Counted from the stretch's first letter, positions 1-7,711 are shown. The stretch: DNA of 39,092 nt from an uncultured Lachnospiraceae bacterium (GCA_947570615.1 CANOVJ010000039.1:1-39092), one strand, 5' to 3'. Translations and numbers: made by a program. Notes: generated by a model not told the origin, from the letters alone.

Positions 1-279
1 TGCTATGTGCTGATAGATTTGAAGATTGATAAACTGACGCATCAGGATTTGGGGCAGATGTTGATGTATGTACATTATTATGACAGGTATGAAAAGCTAC
101 CGGAGGAAAATCCAACAGTTGGAATTTTACTATGTAAAGAAAAGGATGATGCTCTTGTAGAAATTACATTGCCGGATAATGCCAATGTTTATGCATCAGA
201 GTATCAGTTATATTTGCCGGATAAAAAAGAACTTCAGAAAAAATTGAAGGAGTGGATAGAAGAAGGAACGGATTTGTAG
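1..279 (+). CDS. YhcG/DUF1016-family PDDEXK nuclease, C-terminal fragment
   Basis: The reading frame is open from the first base, so the gene starts outside the window and only about 92 C-terminal residues are visible. They contain the VLIDLKI strand, the LGQM helix, the ENPTVGILLCKEKDD segment and a YQLYLPDKKEL tail, which match the end of the DUF1016 C-terminal PDDEXK nuclease domain of E. coli YhcG (DLK carries the last catalytic Asp/Lys pair). Members are often found in defence islands and beside restriction systems, but their substrate is not settled. The next gene starts 43 nt downstream on the same strand. The family call is firm; role and full length cannot be judged here. Confidence 0.85.
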   Translation, partial: CYVLIDLKIDKLTHQDLGQMLMYVHYYDRYEKLPEENPTVGILLCKEKDDALVEITLPDNANVYASEYQLYLPDKKELQKKLKEWIEEGTDL

Positions 280-322
280 ATATTTTGAAAATTCCTGAGA
301 AGTTATAGACGAAGGGAGGAAG

Positions 323-763
323 ATGAGAGAGATGGCAATGACAAAATACTTTGTTGGATTTTCAGACCATATTGAATTTGTGGTTATTTTTACGAAGTAT
401 AAGGACAAGTGGGTATATTGCTGGCATAAAAAGAGAGAAAGTTATGAACATCCGGCAGGTCATGTAGAAAAGGGTGAAACACCCTTACAGGCAGCCAAAA
501 GAGAGTTGTATGAGGAAACAGGAATTACAGACTGTGAGATGATTCCGTTATGGGACTATGAATATATTTGGGAGAATAATCAGGGAAGAAATAATGGCAG
601 GGTATATCTGGCGATAGCGCATTCCATTGGCAGACTTCCGGGAAATGAAATGGGCAGGATTGCGCTGTTTGATGAAGTGCCGGAAAACTATACATATAAT
701 AGAGAAGACGAGATGAATGACCTGATCAATGTTGAAAAAATCTGGAAGGCCCATAAGGAATAA
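323..763 (+). CDS. NUDIX hydrolase
   Basis: A 146-residue protein with a complete NUDIX box at residues 46-68: Gly46, Glu52 after five residues, then Arg60-Glu61 and the Glu-Glu pair 64-65 ending in TGI, as in GX5EX7REUXEEXGU. The box binds the metal that hydrolyses a nucleoside diphosphate linked to another group; this size fits an 8-oxo-dGTP or related nucleotide-sanitising enzyme, but the substrate cannot be read from sequence. The start is uncertain: the GGGAGG ribosome site at 314-319 is only 3 nt from the ATG at 323, and in-frame ATGs follow at 332 and 338. It lies in the AT-rich left block with other nuclease and nucleotide-handling genes. Confidence 0.88.
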   Translation: MREMAMTKYFVGFSDHIEFVVIFTKYKDKWVYCWHKKRESYEHPAGHVEKGETPLQAAKRELYEETGITDCEMIPLWDYEYIWENNQGRNNGRVYLAIAHSIGRLPGNEMGRIALFDEVPENYTYNREDEMNDLINVEKIWKAHKE

Positions 764-935
764 AGCGGAACGGTACCACCGGAGATGGTCGTGAGGCTTG
801 TAATGATATACAGTGGCAGAGGAAAACACGCACAATATAGTTTGTCGTTTTTCTGAGAATTTGGGGTTTTTCTAATGCAAAAATATGATTGGAACCTGCT
901 TGTGCAAAAGGCGGTATTTGTCCGGGGAGGAAATT

Positions 936-1445
936 ATGTGTGACAGGAACAGACTGGCAGTTATAGCGAGAGAGGAAGCCGAAAAGCCATATAACGGGAA
1001 ATGGAACAATTGTATGCCCAATATAGGGGATATTGTCGCCCTGTTTCCAAAATGGTCTGTGGAGGAGGCCGATGGGCTCTGGTGTGCGGCATTTGTATAT
1101 CATTGTGTGATATCAGCGGGATTCAGAATCCCTGTTCGTCCGAAAGAATCTTCCTGTTCTCTTGCAGGGTGCGGAGCATGGGAGGAATGGGCGCAGGCGG
1201 ATAGTCGCATTGCATATCACAGTGGAAATGATAATGCCTTTTATCCTGCGCCCGGGGATCTTGTTCTTTTTGACAGGGTATTCAACAACACGGATCATGA
1301 CCATATTGGAGTTGTACTTGAAAATTATGATGATTATATTATAACTGCAGAGGGAAATGTCGAAAATGTCTCTCGCATTGTAAAACGTACAAAGGACAGT
1401 CATATTCGTGCGTATATCCGTATCCCTGACAATTTTTTGTATTAA
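936..1445 (+). CDS. CHAP-like (cysteine/histidine amidohydrolase) domain protein
   Basis: About 169 residues. The ATG at 936 is preferred over an upstream in-frame ATG at 885 because GGGGAGG (924-930) sits 5 nt before it. The WCAAFV motif places a nucleophile-like Cys50, DHIGVV gives His123, and a third polar position follows in TAEGN (Glu139/Asn141); PGDLVLF just before the His is also typical of CHAP and NlpC/P60 folds. Such enzymes usually cleave peptidoglycan amide bonds, but no signal peptide or wall-binding domain is visible, so this one would stay in the cytoplasm or leave by another route such as lysis. Its place between NUDIX and GIY-YIG/DUF2075 genes suggests accessory cargo. Function is inferred from the fold only. 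Confidence 0.7.
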   Translation: MCDRNRLAVIAREEAEKPYNGKWNNCMPNIGDIVALFPKWSVEEADGLWCAAFVYHCVISAGFRIPVRPKESSCSLAGCGAWEEWAQADSRIAYHSGNDNAFYPAPGDLVLFDRVFNNTDHDHIGVVLENYDDYIITAEGNVENVSRIVKRTKDSHIRAYIRIPDNFLY

Positions 1446-1541
1446 GACGGCTCCCGTCCCCAGGAGAGGCAGAGCATTCAATCCGATTGAAGAGCCTCAC
1501 CTTCGGAGAGCTTTGGAGAAATGTACGCATGAGAAATGTCA

Positions 1542-1570
1542 TTGAACGGGCAGGTTGTTGATGTTACAAT
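1542..1570 (+). promoter_or_regulatory. sigma-A-type promoter of the GIY-YIG/DUF2075-MazG unit
   Basis: TTGAAC (1542-1547) and TACAAT (1565-1570) are separated by 17 nt, close to the housekeeping consensus. Transcription would start near 1577, about 33 nt before the ATG at 1610, giving the two downstream genes their own promoter. Confidence 0.6.
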
Positions 1571-1609
1571 TACTATATTATATTGAGTCTGATAATACGA
1601 GGTGAGAAG

Positions 1610-3364
1610 ATGGGACTTTCAGGCCCGGTCATTAGAAAAATAGAGGATAGCGAGAGCGCGTTGGATAATTTTCAATGGAACTCTCTTCCCAGGGAGAACG
1701 ATACGGTACGGGAGATTATATCTTCTTTTCCAACCGTATACATTCACAATTGGAAAAATACCAGTGATTATGAGGTATATATTGGGGAGACAAACAATAT
1801 TTTCGCGCGCACACGGCAGCACTACAATGAGGGGACGAGAACCGAACAGTCATGGCAGAGTGAACTTGCTGGCAGGTCGGCCAGTTTATATATCATCGGA
1901 CATGAGCATTTTAATAAATCAATGACGCTTGATATTGAAAACAGGCTGATGCACTACTTACTCAGTGCATCAGCCGTACGAAGGGTTCATAATCTGCGTG
2001 GAAATCCACAAAATAAATATTATCCGGCAGATGAACTGGATGCCATATTTTCGGGGATCTGGAGGGGCCTGAGAAGAGATAACAGGGAGCTTTTTCCTGA
2101 AGAAAGCGCCATAAGGGATTCGGCCATTTTTAAAGCATCGCCGTTACATAAGCTCACTGATGATCAGGTTGCTGCCAGGGATATGATTGTGGACAGAGTA
2201 AGGAGCGCGTTACAGAATGATCAAAAGGGCCAGATTATTTTTATAGAAGGAGAGGCAGGAACCGGAAAGACTGTTTTAAACAGCAGTACATTTTATGAGA
2301 TATTCTGTCAGGCGGAAGAGAATGGAAATGAAGGCATAAAATGCAGACTGATTGTAAACCACAAAGAACAGCTGACGGTATATGAACAGATTACCGCAAA
2401 ACTGGGATTGACGGATAAATATGGCGAAGTGGTCTACAGACCGACCAGATTCATTAATAAGCATTCGCCTGAGAAGCCGGTAGATGTTGCGTTCGTAGAT
2501 GAGGCTCATCTTTTGCTGACGCAGGGAAAGCAATCCTATACAGGAGATAATCAGCTTCAGGACATTTTGGATCGGGCCAGAGTGACAGTGGTGATGTTTG
2601 ATGAAAATCAGATTTTGACGACCGAGCAGTTCTGGGAAGCGGAATTACTTGAAAGATACAGAAGACAGGCCAGGGACGCGCAAAATTATCTGACGCTTAA
2701 GAATCAACTTAGAATGCGGGCGGATGAAAAGACGTTAGCATGGATCGATTCCTTCACAAAGGAGAGGATGATTCAAAAGATACCGGCTTCGTCTGCGAAT
2801 TATGAAATTCGTATTTTTGATTCGCCTGATGAGCTGGAGCAAATGATTCAGAGGAAAGCAGGCTCCAGGAAGACTTCTCTGTCAAGAATCGTTGCCACTT
2901 ATGATTGGGAGTATAATGCGAATTCAAAGCGGGCGGGACGAATGAAAAAATACTGGGAGGTTATGATTGGAAAATGGCATAAACCATGGAACAGGGAGCT
3001 GGAGCAGAATCTCAGTGCAGAGGAGAAGAAGAAAATCAGGAATCTGTCATGGGCGGAGCAGCCGCAGACAATAGACGAAGTCGGATCAACATTTGTGATA
3101 CAGGGATTTGATCTGAATTATGCAGGCGTCATACTTGGTCCTTCCGTAAAATATCGCGATGGCAAAATTGTTTTTGACTCAGAGGCAAGCTGTAATGCAA
3201 AGGCGGTCAGGAACAGGACGTTGTCCGATGGTACAAGGAAAAAATATGGAGAGATCCTGCTGCAACATGAGGTAAGGGTTCTCATGACACGGGGCGTAAA
3301 TGGATTATATATTTATGCATGTGATGAGGAACTTCGAAATGCATTACACCATGCAGAAAAATAA
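1610..3364 (+). CDS. GIY-YIG nuclease fused to DUF2075 P-loop ATPase/helicase-like protein
   Basis: 584 residues from the ATG at 1610, which has GAGGTG 5-6 nt upstream; a TTG at 1583 in the same frame lacks a ribosome site. Residues about 40-115 form a GIY-YIG nuclease domain: Tyr44 in TVYIH, Tyr57-Ile58-Gly59 in VYIGET, Arg67/Arg69, His71 and a likely catalytic Glu110 in DIENRL. From about residue 185 follows a DUF2075 superfamily-1-like ATPase with Walker A GEAGTGKT (214-221) and Walker B VDVAFVDEAH with DEAH at 297-300; later segments such as NQLRMR and the C-terminal VLMTRGVNGLYIY fit helicase motifs of this family. It probably uses ATP to act on nucleic acid and cut it. A MazG-like gene follows after 9 nt. 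The domain calls are strong; a defence role is inference. Confidence 0.88.
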   Translation: MGLSGPVIRKIEDSESALDNFQWNSLPRENDTVREIISSFPTVYIHNWKNTSDYEVYIGETNNIFARTRQHYNEGTRTEQSWQSELAGRSASLYIIGHEHFNKSMTLDIENRLMHYLLSASAVRRVHNLRGNPQNKYYPADELDAIFSGIWRGLRRDNRELFPEESAIRDSAIFKASPLHKLTDDQVAARDMIVDRVRSALQNDQKGQIIFIEGEAGTGKTVLNSSTFYEIFCQAEENGNEGIKCRLIVNHKEQLTVYEQITAKLGLTDKYGEVVYRPTRFINKHSPEKPVDVAFVDEAHLLLTQGKQSYTGDNQLQDILDRARVTVVMFDENQILTTEQFWEAELLERYRRQARDAQNYLTLKNQLRMRADEKTLAWIDSFTKERMIQKIPASSANYEIRIFDSPDELEQMIQRKAGSRKTSLSRIVATYDWEYNANSKRAGRMKKYWEVMIGKWHKPWNRELEQNLSAEEKKKIRNLSWAEQPQTIDEVGSTFVIQGFDLNYAGVILGPSVKYRDGKIVFDSEASCNAKAVRNRTLSDGTRKKYGEILLQHEVRVLMTRGVNGLYIYACDEELRNALHHAEK

Positions 3365-3373
3365 GGAGCATAT

Positions 3374-3694
3374 ATGAACCAGAAGACAATCGACAGAATC
3401 AGACGATTTACAGAGGAACGAGATTGGGATCAGTTTCATTCTCCCGCCAATCTGGCAAAGTCCATTATGATAGAGGCAGGGGAGCTGCTGGAATGTTTTC
3501 AGTGGGACGATGATGCCTACGATATGGATCATGTTAAGGAGGAGCTGGCGGATGTTCTGGTGTATTGCCAAAACATGCTGGACAGGCTGCAATTGGATGT
3601 CGATGAAATAGTGAACAGTAAAATGGACAAAAATGAGACGAAATATCCCATTGAAAAGGCCAGAGGAAAGGCCGTTAAATATAATGAGCTTTGA
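3374..3694 (+). CDS. MazG-like nucleotide pyrophosphohydrolase
   Basis: A 106-residue all-alpha NTP pyrophosphohydrolase of the MazG/iMazG/RS21-C6 type. The metal-binding residues are present: Glu34 and Glu37 in EAGELLECFQW, then Glu57 and Asp60 in EELADV. Such enzymes hydrolyse (d)NTPs to monophosphate plus pyrophosphate. The ribosome site AAGGAG overlaps the stop codon of the GIY-YIG/DUF2075 gene 9 nt upstream, so the two are very probably co-transcribed and translationally coupled. That implies a joint role, for example a nuclease/helicase paired with nucleotide depletion or sanitising, but this is not proven by sequence. Confidence 0.9.
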   Translation: MNQKTIDRIRRFTEERDWDQFHSPANLAKSIMIEAGELLECFQWDDDAYDMDHVKEELADVLVYCQNMLDRLQLDVDEIVNSKMDKNETKYPIEKARGKAVKYNEL

Positions 3695-3716
3695 GGATGC
3701 CAAATTTATTGAACAG

Positions 3717-3756
3717 GATCCGGTTCGTTGGCCGGCAGAATTTTCTGCACCGGATC
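3717..3756. repeat. nested inverted repeat downstream of the MazG-like gene
   Basis: GATCCGGT (3717-3724) and ACCGGATC (3749-3756) form a perfect outer 8-bp repeat; inside lies the palindrome GCAGAATTTTCTGC (3735-3748). No T-run follows, so it is not a standard terminator. It sits where the AT-rich block ends. Confidence 0.5.
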
Positions 3757-3903
3757 ATTCCGGTTCCCGGGGGTTTGTCTTACGGCCAATACGGGGAATG
3801 CACTTTTTTGCGTAGACTTTACTTATAGCTGTTCTTAACCTTGTACCTGTGTTTCGCCGTTGCTAAAATGAAAAAGGAAAACAGGGAAAGGCAGGACGGG
3901 AGT

Positions 3904-4815
3904 ATGAAAGAAATAACAACAAAACAGTTTCAGTTATTATCGGACAACCAGATCGTATGGGATTTACTGGTGAAAAGCTATGCGGAGAACGCAGTGGCGG
4001 CCCCCTTTTTCGAATACGCGCTCACATCCACCTGGCAGGATAAACGTTATCTTTATCTGAACAGACTCTGGTTTGACAGGGGAAGGGCAGTGGGATTTGT
4101 GTTTTATGAGAATCCCTGTACCGATATTTACTTTTGCCTGCGCCATGGGTATGAGGAGCTGGCGGATGAGCTGACGGAATATGCTGAAAGGCATATGCCG
4201 GGAAAGAGGGAAGAAAAGACATTTATTTTTCATCCGGAACAGGCAGTCCTGATGGAGTCCGCCGGGAAAAGAGGATACGGACAGGCTTTTGTCAATGAAG
4301 ATTATGTTATTGATTTTGGGACAGCCGCATTAAATTATCCCTTGCCGGAGGGGTTTCATTTTGTAAAGCCCGGCCATGTGGATCCGGTGAAGCTTGCACG
4401 CTGTACATGGAAGGGATTCGACCATGAGGACAAGGGGCCCTTTGAGAACTGGGAGGCGGAGGATCCCGGAACCCCCTGGAACCCTCAAAAAGCATATCAG
4501 GGCGTTATCAGCGACATTATGGCGCCGCCGCCTCATTCTACCTGTGAGTACGGGGTGATCATTGCAAACGAGAAGGAGGAATATGTCTGTTTTTCGGGAA
4601 TGTGGTGGGTGCAGGAGAACAGGCTTGCCTATATGGAGCCGCTCTGTACGATTCCGGAATATCGTCATAATGGCCTGGCCGCCGCCGCGCTCTCCGCGCA
4701 TTATCACAGAATGAAGGAGCTGGGAGCCGATCATATGACCGGAGGAGGAAATGATTTTTACCGCAGGATTGGATACAATCGCAGGACGCGGTCATATGGC
4801 TGGAAAAAATCATGA
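3904..4815 (+). CDS. GNAT-family N-acetyltransferase
   Basis: About 303 residues from the ATG at 3904, with AGGCAGG 8 nt upstream; earlier in-frame starts (TTG 3841, ATG 3868) lack ribosome sites. The C-terminal third carries a GNAT core: MEPLCTIPEYRHNGLAAAAL holds the acetyl-CoA pyrophosphate-binding R-x-x-G-L-A loop, followed by a helix and the FYRRIGY strand typical of the fold's end. The N-terminal half is probably a degenerate second GNAT domain, as in two-domain family members. The acceptor substrate is unknown. It is the first gene after the composition change and stands apart from neighbours by about 170-210 nt each side. Confidence 0.8.
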   Translation: MKEITTKQFQLLSDNQIVWDLLVKSYAENAVAAPFFEYALTSTWQDKRYLYLNRLWFDRGRAVGFVFYENPCTDIYFCLRHGYEELADELTEYAERHMPGKREEKTFIFHPEQAVLMESAGKRGYGQAFVNEDYVIDFGTAALNYPLPEGFHFVKPGHVDPVKLARCTWKGFDHEDKGPFENWEAEDPGTPWNPQKAYQGVISDIMAPPPHSTCEYGVIIANEKEEYVCFSGMWWVQENRLAYMEPLCTIPEYRHNGLAAAALSAHYHRMKELGADHMTGGGNDFYRRIGYNRRTRSYGWKKS

Positions 4816-4819
4816 AGCC

Positions 4820-4855
4820 CCATGCAGGGGAGCGGACGCGGAAATTTCTGCATGG
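4820..4855. repeat. CCATGCAG inverted repeat (copy A)
   Basis: CCATGCAG (4820-4827) is repeated in reverse complement as CTGCATGG (4848-4855) with a 20-nt loop, starting 4 nt after the GNAT stop codon. The core with CCC before and GGGG after resembles sites at 7652 and 17221. Confidence 0.5.
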
Positions 4856-4902
4856 AAAAGTATTCGTTCGTAAAACATGCCATACTGTTGTCGTGTTTTA
4901 TC

Positions 4903-4911
4903 TGTTATAAT
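4903..4911 (+). promoter_or_regulatory. extended -10 promoter element
   Basis: TG-T-TATAAT (4903-4911) is a complete extended -10. TTGTCG at 4888 is too close to be its -35. It would start transcription near 4918, about 70 nt before the MmcQ/DUF3795 gene. Confidence 0.5.
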
Positions 4912-4988
4912 AGGTGTAACTTTGATCCGGCGGCCGGCAGGCGTTTGCCGGAAGATAACGGGAAACACAGGCACAGAGGAGAAACGCG

Positions 4989-5615
4989 ATGCGCTATACA
5001 TGGATTGACGAATATTTACTGAAAAAGAGAGCAGTGACAAAGGATTTGCAGGAGAGCTGGAACTGGATCCGCTATCATGTGGGAGGAAAGATGTTTGCGG
5101 CGATCTGTCTGGGGGAGGACAATGTGCCCTACTATATCAACCTGAAGCTGGAGCCGGAGGAGGGGGAGTTTCTAAGGGGGCAGTATCCCGACATTGTACC
5201 GGGCTATTATTCCAACAAGCAGCACTGGAATTCTGTTAAGCCGGACGGGGAGGTGCCGGACGATCTTCTTAAGGATCTGCTGGACAAGTCTTACCGGCTG
5301 GTGCTGGAGGGCTTCAGTAAGAAGCGGCAGCGGGAGATCCTGGGGCTGAGCTGCTGCGGGACGGAGTGCTCCGGCTGCGGCGCTTACGGAAATATGTGTA
5401 AGGGCTGCAACGAGGCGCAGGGAAAGGTTTTTCACGCGCCCCGGGGAAAGGCATGTCCCATTTATCAGTGCAGCGTTGGAAAAAGTAAGCTTGCCACCTG
5501 CGCCTCCTGTGAGAAGATGCCCTGTGAGATCTGGCGCCAGACCAGGGATCCGGAGCTTTCGCAGGAGGAATTCGAGGCCGGCATTGTCAGCCGTGTTGAA
5601 AATCTGCGCGGGTAA
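4989..5615 (+). CDS. MmcQ/YjbR-like domain fused to DUF3795 cysteine-rich domain
   Basis: 208 residues; the ATG at 4989 has GAGGAG 6 nt upstream. Residues 1 to about 118 match the MmcQ/YjbR (CyaY-like) fold, including NKQHWNSV, PDDLLKDLLDKSYRLV and the closing SKKRQR. Residues about 120-190 form a DUF3795-type domain with many Cys: CCGTECSGCGAYGNMCKGC, then CPIYQC and CASCEKMPC, an arrangement suited to binding zinc or an Fe-S cluster. Neither domain has a settled biochemical function. It is a single-gene unit with its own promoter and terminator, convergent with the ABC transporter downstream. Confidence 0.82.
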   Translation: MRYTWIDEYLLKKRAVTKDLQESWNWIRYHVGGKMFAAICLGEDNVPYYINLKLEPEEGEFLRGQYPDIVPGYYSNKQHWNSVKPDGEVPDDLLKDLLDKSYRLVLEGFSKKRQREILGLSCCGTECSGCGAYGNMCKGCNEAQGKVFHAPRGKACPIYQCSVGKSKLATCASCEKMPCEIWRQTRDPELSQEEFEAGIVSRVENLRG

Positions 5616-5638
5616 CGGGCAGGCGTTTTATGGTACGT

Positions 5639-5689
5639 AAGGGGAGGGGAAAGCAGCCGGCTGTCATGAGCGGTTCCCTTTCCCTTTTT
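5639..5689 (+). terminator. rho-independent terminator of the MmcQ/DUF3795 gene
   Basis: The 13-nt arm 5639-5651 pairs fully (two G-U) with 5674-5686, and the 3' arm runs into TTTTT (5685-5689). Confidence 0.75.
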
Positions 5690-5721
5690 CTGCGCAGGGG
5701 CATGCAGAGGGGAAATCTCCT

Positions 5722-7416
5722 CTACTGGATTTGCTGCAGGCTGGCGTGATAGAGCCGGGCAAAATAAGGATCCTTTTCCATCAGCTCCTCAAAGGTTCCC
5801 TGGCTGACGATGCGCCCGTCCCGGAAAACCAGGATCCGGTCAAAATCAGCGATGGAGCTCAGCCGGTGGGCGATGGCAAGGACGGTTTTGTCCCGCAGCC
5901 TGCCCAAAACCGCACCCATGACAGCCTCCTCGGTGAGGTTATCCATGGCGGAGGTGGCCTCGTCCAGGATCACAAGCTCCGGATCCGTAAACCACAGACG
6001 CGCCAGGGAAAGCCGCTGCTTTTCTCCGCCGGAGAGGCAGGTTCCCTTCTCGCCGATCTGCATATCCAGCCCCATTCCGGCACCCTCCGTCAGGCAGGAG
6101 AGCTGCACGCTTCGCAGGGCGTCAAGGATCTGCCGGTCAGGAACGCTCCGGTCGAACACCACGTTTTCCCGCAGGCTTCCGTCAAAGACCGGGGTGTCTT
6201 GGGAAAAATAGCAGATTCTGTCATAGAGCTTATCAAGGCAGAGCTCCTTAAGCTCCTGGCCGCCCAGAAGGATCTGGCCTGTCCTGTATTTGAGCAGCCC
6301 TGTGATCAGCCGGATCAGGGTGGACTTGCCCGATCCGCTCTCGCCCACCAGAGCAACCTTTTCCCCGTCCTTTACAGACAGGGACACCTGGCAGAGGATT
6401 TCTCTTCCCTCGTATTGAAATGAGAGATTTCGGATGCAGAGCTCACCGATCCCGTCTCCCGGGGAGATTCCCAGGGCGAGCCGTTCATCGTCCCGGCTGT
6501 CCAGAAACGCTTCAAAACGGGCGTAGGCCGCCCGGTCCAGCCTGTACTGCACGTAGAGGACGTTAAAAATGGCGATGGGCATATAGGCGTTCTCGATCAG
6601 GGACAGAAGCGCTGCCACAGAGCCGACCGAAAGGCTCATTTCCCTCCAGGCATAGAGAAGGATGCAGACGTCCAGCAGGGTTACCAGAAGAACGAAGATG
6701 GTAAAAAAGGCCTCATGGATCATGGTCATCTTTACCTTGGAGGAGACGATCTCCTTCTTTGCCTCTTCCGCCTTTCTGATCTCGGCCGGAAACTGCCGGT
6801 GCATACGAAAGACCGGCATCTCCATAAAGCCCCTGACCAGATAGTGGTTGAGAAGCTCCTCATTGTTCAGGATCCGCTCCTTAATCTGGTAGAGGAATTT
6901 CAGCAGGATATTCGTGACCACAAAAATAATCCCGTAGCCCGCCAGCAGAGCGCAGGTGACGGGGCGGCTGATCCGCCAGATAAAGAAGACGCTGAACGCG
7001 ATGGTGGGCAAAAGCTCCCGGATCAGTGTCAGCCAGAAGCCGAACAGCACGTTTTTGCCCGCCTGGGCGCCGTTCTCGATCTTCTGCACCAGCTTCCCGG
7101 TGCCATGTCTGTGATATTCCAGATAGTCGATCCGGCTGATTTTCTGCAGGGCAAGGAGCTTAAAGTCCAGATAGATCCCGTGCTGCAGCTTCTGATCCGG
7201 ATAATTGTCCACGTAGTTCATGGAGTAGAGGATCGCCAGAATGAGGCCGTAGATGAGGATGCCGCTCAGAGCCAGATTCCGCTCCGCCAGGCCGTCGATC
7301 ACCTTCTGGAAACAGGCGGCCTTATAATTGACCATAAAGGAATTGAAAACGCCCAGTCCGATATAGAGGGCTGTCCACATTCTGTTTTTGTGCAGAATGC
7401 TTTTTATGTAACGCAT
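5722..7416 (-). CDS. ABC transporter ATP-binding/permease protein (exporter-type half-transporter)
   Basis: 564 residues from the ATG at 7416, preceded by AGGAGGT at good distance; the open frame extends to 7623 but those residues do not resemble the family. The N-terminal ~310 residues form a transmembrane domain with several hydrophobic spans (for example MWTALYIGLGVFNSFM and ALLAGYGIIFVVTNILL). The C-terminal ATPase has Walker A GESGSGKS (358-365), signature LSGGEKQR (from 461), Walker B LVILDEATSAMD and the H-loop IAHRLSSI. This is the layout of lipid, peptide or drug exporters that work as dimers. No partner half-transporter is adjacent, so a homodimer is likely. Substrate unknown. Confidence 0.9.
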   Translation of the reverse strand: MRYIKSILHKNRMWTALYIGLGVFNSFMVNYKAACFQKVIDGLAERNLALSGILIYGLILAILYSMNYVDNYPDQKLQHGIYLDFKLLALQKISRIDYLEYHRHGTGKLVQKIENGAQAGKNVLFGFWLTLIRELLPTIAFSVFFIWRISRPVTCALLAGYGIIFVVTNILLKFLYQIKERILNNEELLNHYLVRGFMEMPVFRMHRQFPAEIRKAEEAKKEIVSSKVKMTMIHEAFFTIFVLLVTLLDVCILLYAWREMSLSVGSVAALLSLIENAYMPIAIFNVLYVQYRLDRAAYARFEAFLDSRDDERLALGISPGDGIGELCIRNLSFQYEGREILCQVSLSVKDGEKVALVGESGSGKSTLIRLITGLLKYRTGQILLGGQELKELCLDKLYDRICYFSQDTPVFDGSLRENVVFDRSVPDRQILDALRSVQLSCLTEGAGMGLDMQIGEKGTCLSGGEKQRLSLARLWFTDPELVILDEATSAMDNLTEEAVMGAVLGRLRDKTVLAIAHRLSSIADFDRILVFRDGRIVSQGTFEELMEKDPYFARLYHASLQQIQ

Positions 7417-7435
7417 ATCCGTACCTCCTGGTCTG

Positions 7436-7464
7436 ATTATACTACGCTGTGGCTTTTTTGACCA
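7436..7464 (-). promoter_or_regulatory. promoter of the ABC half-transporter gene
   Basis: On the reverse strand TGGTCA (7464-7459) and TATAAT (7441-7436) are 17 nt apart. The -10 is perfect and the -35 matches 4 of 6. It lies about 20 nt before the start codon at 7416, so the leader would be very short. Confidence 0.5.
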
Positions 7465-7549
7465 TCCTGCTTCGGGGGAGAAGCACAGAAGGCGGAGCGC
7501 GCAAAAACGGACGCCGGAAAAGCGCTTACGGCATGCGGCGGAGGCGGGG

Positions 7550-7579
7550 TTGACCGCAGCCGGAATGAGATGATAAAAT
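7550..7579 (+). promoter_or_regulatory. strong promoter of a short transcription unit
   Basis: TTGACC (7550-7555), an 18-nt spacer and TAAAAT (7574-7579) with an extended TG at 7571-7572. Transcription would start near 7586 and end at the terminator at 7913-7969, an RNA of about 380 nt. The 615-nt gap between the flanking large genes (7417-8031) is occupied by this unit and the ABC promoter. Confidence 0.6.
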
Positions 7580-7606
7580 AAACAAAAAAAGGACAGGGGG
7601 CTTACC

Positions 7607-7711
7607 ATGGATTTAATGATCAATCTGAAAAATCATGTGAAACTGAGCGGGCCCATGCAGGGCGGTAATCGTGCAACACACCTGCATGGGACAGAGGGAG
7701 ACGGCAGATAG
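7607..7711 (+). CDS. possible 34-residue ORF
   Basis: The ATG at 7607 has AGGGGG 6 nt upstream and a good promoter about 20 nt before the predicted RNA start. The product begins MDLMINLKNHVKLSG; the rest spans the inverted repeat at 7652-7690 and ends at TAG 7709-7711. It matches no family I recognise. It could be a leader peptide, a gene truncated by insertion of the repeat, or not translated. Support comes only from promoter and ribosome-site placement. Confidence 0.3.
   Translation: MDLMINLKNHVKLSGPMQGGNRATHLHGTEGDGR
7652..7690. repeat. CCCATGCAGG inverted repeat (copy B)
   Basis: CCCATGCAGG (7652-7661) and CCTGCATGGG (7681-7690) form a perfect 10-bp repeat with a 19-nt loop. No U-run follows. 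It shares its core with copies at 4820 and 17221. Confidence 0.6.

Noticed and set aside
6715-7461. 248-codon + strand frame opposite the ABC half-transporter
   Set aside because: It is antisense to a protein with all ABC motifs, has no ribosome site and its translation matches no family.
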